Assembly (NCBI GenBank): GCA_937900985.1
Contig: CALCGM010000205.1
Location: 1-5,653 of the forward strand
DNA length: 5,653 nucleotides
Direction: 5' to 3'
Source: an uncultured Planctomycetaceae bacterium
GTDB lineage: Bacteria > Planctomycetota > Planctomycetia > Pirellulales > UBA1268
In this document: piece after piece, positions 1-5,653 of the stretch
How positions within the stretch are numbered: the stretch's first letter is position 1
Layout: the number at the start of each line of letters is the position of its first letter
Made by a program: the position numbers and the translations under genes
The notes under the pieces: model-generated
Told to the model about the DNA's origin: nothing
Database searches by the model: none
Seen by the model: only the letters and a program-made list of their open reading frames with translations

Positions 1-3
1 ACC

Positions 4-2682
4 GTGGCGGCCGAAGAGGCGGTGGCGCGGAGCGAGGTGGTGCAGGCCCTCGACCTGCTCGCCGAGGCCACCGATCTGCTGTTTCGGGCTGTGGCCTGCG
101 GGGCAGCGGTCGACCCTTGGAACATTCTCGGGCTGGGTGGCCAGTTTCCGCTGCACGACCCAGGCGGCGAGAGTCTGCCCGATCCTCGCGTGGAAGACCT
201 GGTGTCGATGACGGCGGCGGTCCTGGAAGGCACGGCGGCAGCCTGGCGGACGGCGGCGCTGGCTGGAAAGGCTGATCTTGCCGCCCGTGCTGAGGGGGCC
301 CTTGATCGGCTGGCTGGCTGGTGGGACCGCCACGCCACCACCACCGTCTCTGGCGTGTCGCACCTCTCGGGGCGCGAGGTGCTCGATTCAACGCGGGACG
401 TGATTCGTGCCCTTGAGCAGCGGCGGGCGGCTGGCCCGGAGGCTCCATCGCCCGGCTTTTGGCGAAAGGCCGTGGCCGAGTTTTCATCCACCCGCAGCCA
501 TGCCGAGGCGGCAACAGCCCTGATTCGCGAGGGCGACCTCGATGCGGCGATGGGCCTGATCGTGCACTGGGCATCGCTTCTGGAAGGGGATCTCCTGGCC
601 CGCAGCGGTGACGAGTGGCTGCATGCAGCCGAGGCGTGGCTGGCGGCAGCGATCGAAGATCCCTCGCCGCCGTCGCGAAACCGGCAGCGGCGGTTTCTTG
701 AACTGGTGGAAGCCAATACCTCTGGCATCGCCGATTTTGTCGACCTTTCGGTGGGGGATCGTGGCGGAGCTGGCGGGTCGGGAGGCCGCCGGTCTGACGA
801 CGACGACGACGGCGACGTCGATGAGAGCGTTGCCGCGGCCTACGAGACGATGGTCTGGCGGGATTCTGCCGACGACGGTGTCGAAGGTGGCATGCTGGAG
901 GCGGGCTCCGGCGGCAACGATGAGATCGGGCCCCTGGAGGAGATCGAAGAGGCAGCCGAGTTTCTCGCCGGTGTGGCCAGGCTTGTCCGCACGGTGGTGG
1001 TTGGCTGGTGCCACCAGACGGCCAACGACTCGGTCGCGATTCCTCCGGCCGAACGCGACTCCGTTGCTGGCTGGCGGCATGTTTTGCGGCGGATCCGCAA
1101 CTCGATGGTGCGAGCGGCGGCCTCGATCAGCGAGCGGACGGGCAATGGCGGGCCGATGCTCTCCGCTGGCGACGAAGATCGGCTGCGGCTGGCGGCCGAC
1201 GCGGCTGCTGAGCGGCTGCTGGAATCGGCGGTGCAGCTCTCCGAAACCCTCTGGATGCTGGCGGCCCACCGGGCGATCGCCGACGGTCGCACGGAGGTGT
1301 CGCGATCGGGAAGGGGCGCGGTCGGCGTGCTGTTTGCCGTGATGCTCACCGGTGATGCCGAGGCGACGAGGGCGGCGCTTGAGCATGTGCTGCAGCAGCT
1401 GCTGGGGCGGCGGGTGCTCTACGTGCCGTTGTCGCGGGGCGGCCGGCCGGACAAGATCGTGGCCGCGCGACGACGGGAGCGGCTGCTGGAGAGGCTGGCC
1501 TCGAGCCTGCCGCGGCTGGGCCTGGTGCCGGAGACCATTCAGATTGTGCGGCTCGCAAAGTCGCTGGAGCGGCACCGTCCCCCAGGGGCCGCGAGCGTCA
1601 GTGAGTTTGATCGGGTGTTTGAGGCGGCTACGACGTCGCTGGTGGAGCGGATCTGCGAATCGGCAGGCGGCGGTGCCGGATCGGCTGACGACCGCAACCA
1701 GCGGATTCTCGAAGGCGTGTCGCAGCTGGTGCCACGGCTGCTCGAAACCTGGATGACCCATGCCCGGCAGCTGCGGCTGTCGGTGCTCGAGCGGATGCGA
1801 GACGACAAGGTCTACGCGATCATCCGCGACTTCGTGGAGCGGTATGGCGGCGGGCTGTTTACGCAGCACCTGATGGCCCCCACCTCGCTGCGGGGCATCC
1901 TCCGCCGGGGTGTGCGGCCTTGGCTCGAGGGGCTGCTGGAGAAGGCGGCGTATGACCCTGACTTCGAGCAGCCGCCGCTGCTCACCGCGATCGCCTCCGG
2001 TGAGGTGCCGCTGCGGCATGCCGCGGCCCGTGTGCGGCTGGTGCTCGAAAGCATCGCGGAAAACCATGCGGAGTATCGCGACTGGAACTCCACCACCTCG
2101 CAGTCGGATCGTGGTGAGTATCTCCATATCCTGCTCGACTTCCTCCGCATCAAGGCGGAGTATGACCGCATCAGCTGGACGCTGCGGCCGGTGGGTATGG
2201 CCCACCGCGTGCTCGCCCGCCGCGGCGAGACAGACGCAGCCGCCGCCTGGCGGAGCCGCATGCGGGAAGAAACCGCTGCCACGTCGGAGGGCCTCACGCG
2301 ACGGCTCGCCGAGATCGAATCCACCTGGGGGCTGCGGCTGGCGAGTGTGGCCGACTGTGTGCAACGACCGTTCACCGCGGTGCTCGAGCAGGACGAGCTG
2401 GAGTCGCTCGTGGAACCGGCGGTGCGGGAGCTGCGGGACGGCGGGCCAGCCCCAGCAGCCGATGCCCTCGAGCAACGGGCGGAGGGTTTTCTCGGGCTGG
2501 CAGCCGGGTCGGGGGTGGAAGTACCGGAATGGCTCGAGCAGCTCGGGCGGTGTGTCGACGCCGCGATCGAGCATCGGGTGGAGGTGTCACCCGTCGGCCG
2601 CCTCCCCGACGCCATCGCCTGGCAGCCGATCGAGTGGCATGCCTTGCAGGAGATGCTCGCCCCTGAAGGCGGGGGCGACTGA
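4..2682 (+). CDS. Large conserved-looking helical protein of unknown function, possibly 5'-truncated by the window edge
   Basis: I do not recognise this 892-aa product. It is rich in Ala, Leu, Arg and Glu, with amphipathic helical patterns nearly throughout, no signal peptide and no convincing membrane segment, so a soluble cytoplasmic helical protein is likely. Visible landmarks are an aromatic/glycine motif near residues 37-50 (DPWNILGLGGQFPL), an acidic, glycine-rich and probably disordered linker at about 252-310 that includes five Asp in a row (265-269), and a dense polar/aromatic block at 691-722 (YRDWNSTTSQSDRGEY followed by LLDFLRIKAEYDR) that looks like the most constrained part. The linker suggests at least two domains. 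The start used is the GTG at position 4. The frame is open to base 1, so the true start may lie upstream. The stop is 20 bp before the LipB-like gene on the same strand, so co-transcription with the lipoate genes is likely, but that does not establish a role in lipoylation. Long antisense frames over this gene are composition shadows. Confidence 0.85.
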   Translation: MAAEEAVARSEVVQALDLLAEATDLLFRAVACGAAVDPWNILGLGGQFPLHDPGGESLPDPRVEDLVSMTAAVLEGTAAAWRTAALAGKADLAARAEGALDRLAGWWDRHATTTVSGVSHLSGREVLDSTRDVIRALEQRRAAGPEAPSPGFWRKAVAEFSSTRSHAEAATALIREGDLDAAMGLIVHWASLLEGDLLARSGDEWLHAAEAWLAAAIEDPSPPSRNRQRRFLELVEANTSGIADFVDLSVGDRGGAGGSGGRRSDDDDDGDVDESVAAAYETMVWRDSADDGVEGGMLEAGSGGNDEIGPLEEIEEAAEFLAGVARLVRTVVVGWCHQTANDSVAIPPAERDSVAGWRHVLRRIRNSMVRAAASISERTGNGGPMLSAGDEDRLRLAADAAAERLLESAVQLSETLWMLAAHRAIADGRTEVSRSGRGAVGVLFAVMLTGDAEATRAALEHVLQQLLGRRVLYVPLSRGGRPDKIVAARRRERLLERLASSLPRLGLVPETIQIVRLAKSLERHRPPGAASVSEFDRVFEAATTSLVERICESAGGGAGSADDRNQRILEGVSQLVPRLLETWMTHARQLRLSVLERMRDDKVYAIIRDFVERYGGGLFTQHLMAPTSLRGILRRGVRPWLEGLLEKAAYDPDFEQPPLLTAIASGEVPLRHAAARVRLVLESIAENHAEYRDWNSTTSQSDRGEYLHILLDFLRIKAEYDRISWTLRPVGMAHRVLARRGETDAAAAWRSRMREETAATSEGLTRRLAEIESTWGLRLASVADCVQRPFTAVLEQDELESLVEPAVRELRDGGPAPAADALEQRAEGFLGLAAGSGVEVPEWLEQLGRCVDAAIEHRVEVSPVGRLPDAIAWQPIEWHALQEMLAPEGGGD
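796..810 (+). repeat. (GAC)5 trinucleotide run encoding five aspartates
   Basis: Five uninterrupted GAC codons encode D265-D269 of the large hypothetical protein, inside a Gly/Asp/Glu-rich stretch (about residues 252-310) that looks like a flexible acidic linker between two helical regions. Such codon runs can change length by replication slippage without breaking the frame. Confidence 0.6.
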
Positions 2683-2702
2683 GGCGATGATCCCCCCGAG
2701 CC

Positions 2703-3506
2703 ATGGCGTGTGTGATGTCCCGTCCTGACGCTCTTCCCGACGGTCGTTCTTCGGCCCAGGGGTCGGTGACGCAGCCGACGCCGCGGCTCTCGGTCTGGCT
2801 GGCTGGCCGGATCGACTTCGAGGCCTATCTCACGCTGGCCGAACGGCTGGCTTGGGAGGCGTCGGAGCCGGAGGGCCGCGGACCGACGCTGCTGCTCTGT
2901 GAGCATGCTGATGTGATCACGATGGGCAGGCTCGCCTCGCGACGGGATGTGCAGCTCACCGATGAGGAGCTCGCGCAGCTGGGCATCCGGCTGCGGTTTG
3001 TGGGGCGGGGCGGCGGGGCAGTGCCGCACACCGAGGGGCAGGTGGCTGCCTATCTCTTTGCTCGGCTGACTGATCTCGGGCTCGGTGAGCACGATGTGGC
3101 GGCCTATATCGACCGCTTTGAAGCAGGCCTGGCGGCTGCCGTGCGGGGGATGAAGTGCCGGGCCAGCCGGAGGGCTGGGGTGGCGGGCGTGTTTGGCGGC
3201 AGCGGGCAGCTGGCAGCCCTGGGGATTGCCGTCCGCCGCGGGGTCGTGCTGCACGGTGGGTATGTCAATGTCGCCACGCCGGCCGCGGTCTACCGAAAGG
3301 TGCAGACCACCGCAGCGGGTGGGATGGGATCGGTCGAGGCCGACCGCCGACGCCGCGCCGCGGCCACCGAAGCCCGCTCGCTGATCGTGCAGCAGCTCGC
3401 GGCGGCCTTCAATGCCGAGGTGGTCAGCCTACAATCAGGTATTCCCGGCGAGTTCGCCGGCGGTCGCCCCCATTCCCCGCACACCGCGAGACGTCATGTC
3501 GGCTGA
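2703..3506 (+). CDS. lipB: LipB-family octanoyltransferase-like protein lacking the canonical Lys/Cys catalytic pair
   Basis: LipB moves octanoate from acyl carrier protein to lipoyl domains through a Cys thioester helped by a Lys. The family is recognised here by LLLCEHADVITMGR (63-76, compare LLxxEHPPVxTxGR), RGGGAVPHTEGQ (102-113, compare RGGxxTxHGPGQ), QLAALGIAVRRG (169-180, compare KIAxxGxxxRRG) and HGGYVNV (184-190, compare HGxALNV). The pocket His109 is present. Q169 occupies the position of E. coli Lys135 and T203 that of Cys169. The 34-residue spacing equals that of E. coli (135/169) and M. tuberculosis (142/176), so the alignment needs no gap. The only cysteines are C3, C66 and C152. 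The 267 aa exceed the usual 210-250 because of extra N- and C-terminal tails. ATG 2703 is chosen for length; ATG 2715 (M5) is equally possible, and neither has a clear ribosome site. The frame is intact, so this is not a decayed pseudogene. It may be a divergent transferase, an altered ligase, or a non-catalytic homologue. Confidence 0.85.
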   Translation: MACVMSRPDALPDGRSSAQGSVTQPTPRLSVWLAGRIDFEAYLTLAERLAWEASEPEGRGPTLLLCEHADVITMGRLASRRDVQLTDEELAQLGIRLRFVGRGGGAVPHTEGQVAAYLFARLTDLGLGEHDVAAYIDRFEAGLAAAVRGMKCRASRRAGVAGVFGGSGQLAALGIAVRRGVVLHGGYVNVATPAAVYRKVQTTAAGGMGSVEADRRRRAAATEARSLIVQQLAAAFNAEVVSLQSGIPGEFAGGRPHSPHTARRHVG

Positions 3507-4437
3507 GCCGCTCTCCTCCCTCCCGATTCTCTCGCTCGACACAGCCTCGGAAGGAGGTGGCTGCAGCAGCCCACCCCTGCCGGCCACGCGGCGGCTGCCC
3601 CCCTGGCTGCGGCGAAACCTCGAGCCGGGCGGGGGCCTCGGCGAGACCGCTCGGCTGGTCGAGGAGCTCGGCCTGGAGACGGTCTGCTCGTCGGCGAAGT
3701 GCCCCAACCGTCTGGAGTGCTGGTCGGCGCGGACGGCCACCTTCATGATTCTCGGCAACGTCTGCACGCGGCCCTGCGGCTTCTGCTCCGTGCCCAAGGG
3801 CAAGACCGAAGAGCTGGAAGCCGATGAGCCCGAGCGGGTCGCCGAGGCGGCCAAGCGGCTGGGGCTGGCCCATGTCGTGATCACCAGCGTCACCCGTGAC
3901 GATCTTGCTGACGGTGGTGCCGAACACTTCGCCCGCACGATTGCCGCGGTCCGTGATGCGAGCGGCGCCGTGGTGGAGGTGCTCGTGCCCGACTTCCTCG
4001 AGAAGCCAGGAGCGATGGAGACCGTGATGGCCGCCAGGCCCGATGTGTTCAACCACAACACGGAGACCGTGCCACGTCTGTATCGCGAGGTGCGGGGTCG
4101 CAAGAGCCGCTATCCCTGGACGCTGCAGCTCTTGGCCGATGCCAAGCGGCTGATGCCTGAGGTGAAAACCAAGAGTGGGCTGATGCTGGGCCTCGGCGAG
4201 ACCCGCGACGAGCTGCTTGAGGTCTTTGCCGACCTGCTGGCCCACCAGGTCGACTTCCTCACGCTCGGCCAGTATCTCCAGCCCACGCTCGACTCGCTGC
4301 CGGTCGACCGCTACGTGCCGCCAGAGGAGTTTGACGAGCTCGGCAGCCTCGCCCGCTCGATGGGCTTTGCCAATGTCGCCTCGGGCCCGCTCGTCCGCTC
4401 GAGCTACCACGCTCGCGAGATGCACGAAGGGGCGTAG
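3496..4437 (+). CDS. lipA: Lipoyl synthase, radical SAM 4Fe-4S enzyme
   Basis: LipA inserts sulfur at C6 and C8 of octanoyl groups bound to lipoyl domains of 2-oxoacid dehydrogenases and the glycine cleavage H protein, using two SAM-derived radicals. From ATG 3496 the product is 313 aa, normal for the family. The auxiliary cluster motif C-X4-C-X5-C is C64, C69, C75, and the radical SAM motif C-X3-C-X2-C is C90, C94, C97. The family signature FNHNTETVPRLY is at 186-197, and the C-terminal RSSY, whose serine ligates the sacrificial auxiliary cluster, is at 301-304. All key residues are present, so it should be active. The frame is open upstream to ATG 3412, which would add 28 residues, but 3496 gives the usual length and an 11-bp overlap with the preceding lipB stop, suggesting translational coupling. 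The first 31 residues are variable; the conserved core starts near RRLPPWLRR (32-40). The gene converges with the activator gene 15 bp downstream. Confidence 0.96.
   Translation: MSAEPLSSLPILSLDTASEGGGCSSPPLPATRRLPPWLRRNLEPGGGLGETARLVEELGLETVCSSAKCPNRLECWSARTATFMILGNVCTRPCGFCSVPKGKTEELEADEPERVAEAAKRLGLAHVVITSVTRDDLADGGAEHFARTIAAVRDASGAVVEVLVPDFLEKPGAMETVMAARPDVFNHNTETVPRLYREVRGRKSRYPWTLQLLADAKRLMPEVKTKSGLMLGLGETRDELLEVFADLLAHQVDFLTLGQYLQPTLDSLPVDRYVPPEEFDELGSLARSMGFANVASGPLVRSSYHAREMHEGA
3551..3560 (+). other. Orphan perfect Shine-Dalgarno-like sequence inside lipA
   Basis: AAGGAGGTGG matches the anti-Shine-Dalgarno of 16S rRNA over nine consecutive bases, yet no ATG, GTG or TTG follows within 25 bases in any frame. 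It lies about 55 bases into lipA, just before the conserved core. The only in-frame near-start is CTG 3577 (codon 28), which is too far away at about 19 bases. It may pause ribosomes, or it may simply encode the Glu-Gly-Gly-Gly stretch. Confidence 0.3.
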
Positions 4438-4454
4438 GCCTGTGGCCTTGCCCT
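4429..4454 (+). terminator. Stem-loop at the lipA/activator convergent junction, possible terminator
   Basis: AGGCC (4436-4440) pairs with GGCCT (4444-4448) around a TGT loop. After one bulged T at 4435 the stem continues as GGGGCG (4429-4434) with TGCCCT (4449-4454). This gives 11 pairs, two of them G-U, when read from the plus strand. It covers the whole 15-bp gap between the two stop codons. No U-run follows on either strand, so it is not a textbook intrinsic terminator. On the minus strand the two wobble pairs become mismatches, so any function would favour lipA transcripts. Confidence 0.4.
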
Positions 4455-5511
4455 ACTCGCCGTCTTCGAGGCCGTGCTCGGTGAGCTTCTTGCGGAGGGT
4501 GTTGCGGTTGATGCCCAGGCGGGCAGCGGCCTTGAGCTGCACGCCTCCACAGGCCGCCAGCATCTGAGAAATCAGCTCTCGCTCGACGCGGCTGACCACC
4601 CGCTCGAAGAGGTTGGCGTCGTCTTCGGCGGCGGTGGTCATGCCCTGTTCGACGAGTTCGCGAGCGAGGCTGTCGAGGTCGCCGCCGCGGCCGGGCACAG
4701 CCGGCCCGACCGTTTCTCCGCGGATCGTGGGGGGCAGCAGGGCGAGGTCGATCTCATCGCCGGTTGCCAGCACGACGCACCGCTCGATCACGTTTTGCAG
4801 CTCGCGGACGTTGCCCGGCCAGTGATACTTCACCAGGGCCTCGAGGGCATCCTTGTGGATGTGCGTCACAAAGCGGTCGTTCTCCTCGTTGTAGATCTCG
4901 AGGAAGTGGCTCACCAGCTGAGGGATGTCTTCGCGGCGGGCCCGCAGCGGCGGCAGGTAGACCGGCACCACGTTGAGACGGTAGTAGAGATCTTCACGGA
5001 ACCGCTCGCAGGCAACCTCGTCGAGCAGCTCGCGGTTGCTCGCGGCGATCACGCGGGTGTCGACGCGGATCGTCTCGGTGTCGCCCACCCGTTCAAACTC
5101 CCGCTCCTGGAGCACCCGCAGGAGTTTGACCTGCAGCTGGGGCGAGGTGGAGTTGATCTCGTCGAGAAAGATCGTGCCGGTGTGGGCGGCTTCGAAGCGT
5201 CCTGCCCGGTTGGCCACGGCGCCGGTAAACGAGCCGCGGACATGGCCGAAGAGCTCGCTCTCCAGCAGGCTCTCTGAGAGCGCCCCGCAGTTGACTCGCA
5301 CAAATGGGCCGCTGCCCCGAGGCGAGAGCTCGTGAATCGCGCGGGCGATCACTTCCTTGCCCGTGCCCGTCTCGCCGGTGAGCAGCACCGAGGCATTCGA
5401 CGCCGCCACCTGCCGCGTGATCGCGTAGACCTGCTGCATCGCCTGCCCCGTGCCGATGATGCCCTTGATCGGCGGCGTTGCAGCGGCGTCGTCGGAGGAG
5501 TTGCGGAGCAT
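4453..5511 (-). CDS. Sigma-54-dependent transcriptional activator (AAA+ and Fis-type HTH, no receiver domain)
   Basis: This is a bacterial enhancer-binding protein that uses ATP hydrolysis to remodel the sigma-54 RNA polymerase closed complex. In the 352-aa product, the AAA+ domain spans about 18-250: Walker A GETGTGKE (46-53), sigma-54-contacting loop GSFTGA (93-98, usually GAFTGA), Walker B TIFLDEI (113-119), arginine fingers in FREDLYYRL (R172, R178), and sensor II GNVREL (233-238). A variable acidic linker (about 262-300) leads to a C-terminal Fis-type helix-turn-helix at about 325-345 (LKAAARLGINRNTLRKKL). The Phe and Thr of the loop that touch sigma-54 are kept. No receiver, GAF or PAS domain precedes the AAA+ domain: only 17 residues do, and an in-frame stop at 5574-5572 blocks extension. 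It is therefore either constitutively competent or controlled by a partner protein, as known for PspF-like members. ATG 5511 is the only common start codon after that stop and before the domain; it lacks a Shine-Dalgarno sequence. The target genes cannot be told from this window. Confidence 0.95.
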   Translation of the reverse strand: MLRNSSDDAAATPPIKGIIGTGQAMQQVYAITRQVAASNASVLLTGETGTGKEVIARAIHELSPRGSGPFVRVNCGALSESLLESELFGHVRGSFTGAVANRAGRFEAAHTGTIFLDEINSTSPQLQVKLLRVLQEREFERVGDTETIRVDTRVIAASNRELLDEVACERFREDLYYRLNVVPVYLPPLRARREDIPQLVSHFLEIYNEENDRFVTHIHKDALEALVKYHWPGNVRELQNVIERCVVLATGDEIDLALLPPTIRGETVGPAVPGRGGDLDSLARELVEQGMTTAAEDDANLFERVVSRVERELISQMLAACGGVQLKAAARLGINRNTLRKKLTEHGLEDGE

Positions 5512-5528
5512 CAGGCGTTGGTGACGGT

Positions 5529-5545
5529 CGGCGGAAAAACCGCCG
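5529..5545 (-). promoter_or_regulatory. Perfect hairpin in the leader of the sigma-54 activator gene
   Basis: Read on the minus strand, CGGCGG and CCGCCG form a perfect 6-bp GC stem around a TTTTT loop, ending 17 bases before the ATG at 5511. It sits in the 60-bp gap after the possible end of an upstream gene. The T residues are in the loop rather than after the stem, so it is not a standard terminator. It could shape the mRNA leader, or stabilise the 3' end of the upstream transcript. No sigma-54 (-24/-12) or convincing sigma-70 promoter was found here. Confidence 0.35.
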
Positions 5546-5571
5546 GCTGCCGGTGGAGCAGGGTGGATGTG

Positions 5572-5653
5572 TCAGCGACGCTGGGGGGCAGCCGAGCTGC
5601 CCTCCGCATCATCAGCTGCGGCGGCGACGATCGGGTCGATCGACGCAAGCACC
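5572..5653 (-). CDS. Possible 3' end of an upstream minus-strand gene (partial)
   Basis: The minus-strand frame is open from the window edge for 26 codons and ends at a TGA (5574-5572). The residues begin VLASIDPIVAAAADD and end in a polar, basic tail (SSAAPQRR), which would suit the disordered C-terminus of a protein. If real, its stop lies 60 bp upstream of the sigma-54 activator start on the same strand and in the same frame. Nothing in it resembles a receiver domain, so it does not look like the lost front part of the activator. It is too short to name, and a chance open frame is quite possible at this GC content. Confidence 0.35.
   Translation of the reverse strand, partial: VLASIDPIVAAAADDAEGSSAAPQRR
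5586..5602 (-). other. Short perfect inverted repeat near the end of the partial upstream frame
   Basis: GGGCAGC and GCTGCCC form a perfect 7-bp stem with a CGA loop (plus-strand reading). It lies about 12 bases before the stop of the possible partial gene. Together with the hairpin at 5529-5545, it gives two GC stems flanking that stop. No T-run follows, so a terminator role is only a guess. Confidence 0.25.

Noticed and set aside
1000..1026. Nested palindrome (GTTGGC, TGGTGCCACCA, GCCAAC) that might be a binding site
   Set aside because: It lies in the middle of a coding region, and its pairing is explained by Gly, Trp, His and Gln codons in GC-rich sequence; nothing places it near a promoter.
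484..2574. 696-codon open frame on the minus strand, antisense to the large hypothetical gene
   Set aside because: It is rich in His, Pro, Arg and Gln with no family motif. In GC-rich DNA the strand opposite a real gene often lacks stops, and the sense protein has the better composition.
2687..2728. 13-codon open frame (ATG 2687) between the hypothetical gene and lipB, as a possible leader peptide
   Set aside because: It overlaps the lipB start, has no ribosome site, no runs of regulatory codons and no attenuator stem.
1812..3254. 480-codon minus-strand open frame spanning the end of the hypothetical gene and most of lipB
   Set aside because: It overlaps the LipB motifs antisense and is a Ser/Arg/Pro-rich composition shadow with no recognisable domain.
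3424..4425. 333-codon minus-strand open frame antisense to lipA
   Set aside because: It lies wholly opposite a clear lipoyl synthase; its residues are the complement of LipA codons and show no motif.
4474..5277. 267-codon plus-strand open frame antisense to the sigma-54 activator
   Set aside because: The minus strand carries all AAA+ motifs in order; the plus frame is a shadow.
5555..5574. TGACAC...CTGCT on the minus strand upstream of the activator as a sigma-54 promoter
   Set aside because: The essential GG of the -24 element is GA here, and the spacing and -12 element are a poor match.
5512..5653. Idea that the activator is a broken response regulator split by the in-frame TGA at 5574-5572
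   Set aside because: The 26 codons before the stop do not resemble the end of a receiver domain, and the sequence between stop and ATG (HIHPAPPAAGG) looks non-coding; a separate gene or non-coding DNA is simpler.

Overview
The window is high-GC, densely coded bacterial DNA. My best guess at origin is a member of the Planctomycetota. The grounds are soft: the GC content, long conserved-looking hypothetical proteins, starts that mostly lack Shine-Dalgarno sequences, and the general look of the lip genes. I could not test this by search.

Plus strand, 4-4437: three genes lie head to tail with almost no spacing and look like one transcription unit. The first is a long (at least 892 aa) alpha-helical soluble protein of unknown function whose 5' end touches the window edge. 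After 20 bp comes a LipB-family (octanoyl-ACP:protein octanoyltransferase fold) protein. It overlaps by 11 bp the start of lipA, which encodes a complete lipoyl synthase with both iron-sulfur cluster motifs and the C-terminal RSSY motif. The pair suggests de novo lipoate assembly: LipB loads octanoate onto lipoyl domains and LipA inserts two sulfurs.

The most notable point is that the LipB-like protein aligns without gaps through its C-terminal core with classical LipB, yet the catalytic lysine is Gln169 and the catalytic cysteine is Thr203. The HGPGQ loop reads HTEGQ. The fold is kept but the known chemistry is not, while the neighbouring LipA looks fully functional.

Minus strand, 5653-4453: a 352-aa sigma-54 activator (AAA+ domain plus Fis-type helix-turn-helix, no receiver domain) converges on lipA, with 15 bp between the stop codons. 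A stem-loop spans that junction. Upstream of the activator is a 60-bp gap with a 6-bp perfect hairpin, preceded by what may be the last 26 codons of another minus-strand gene that runs off the window. There is no RNA gene, insertion sequence, CRISPR array or attachment site that I can support, and no gene-free stretch over 300 bases.
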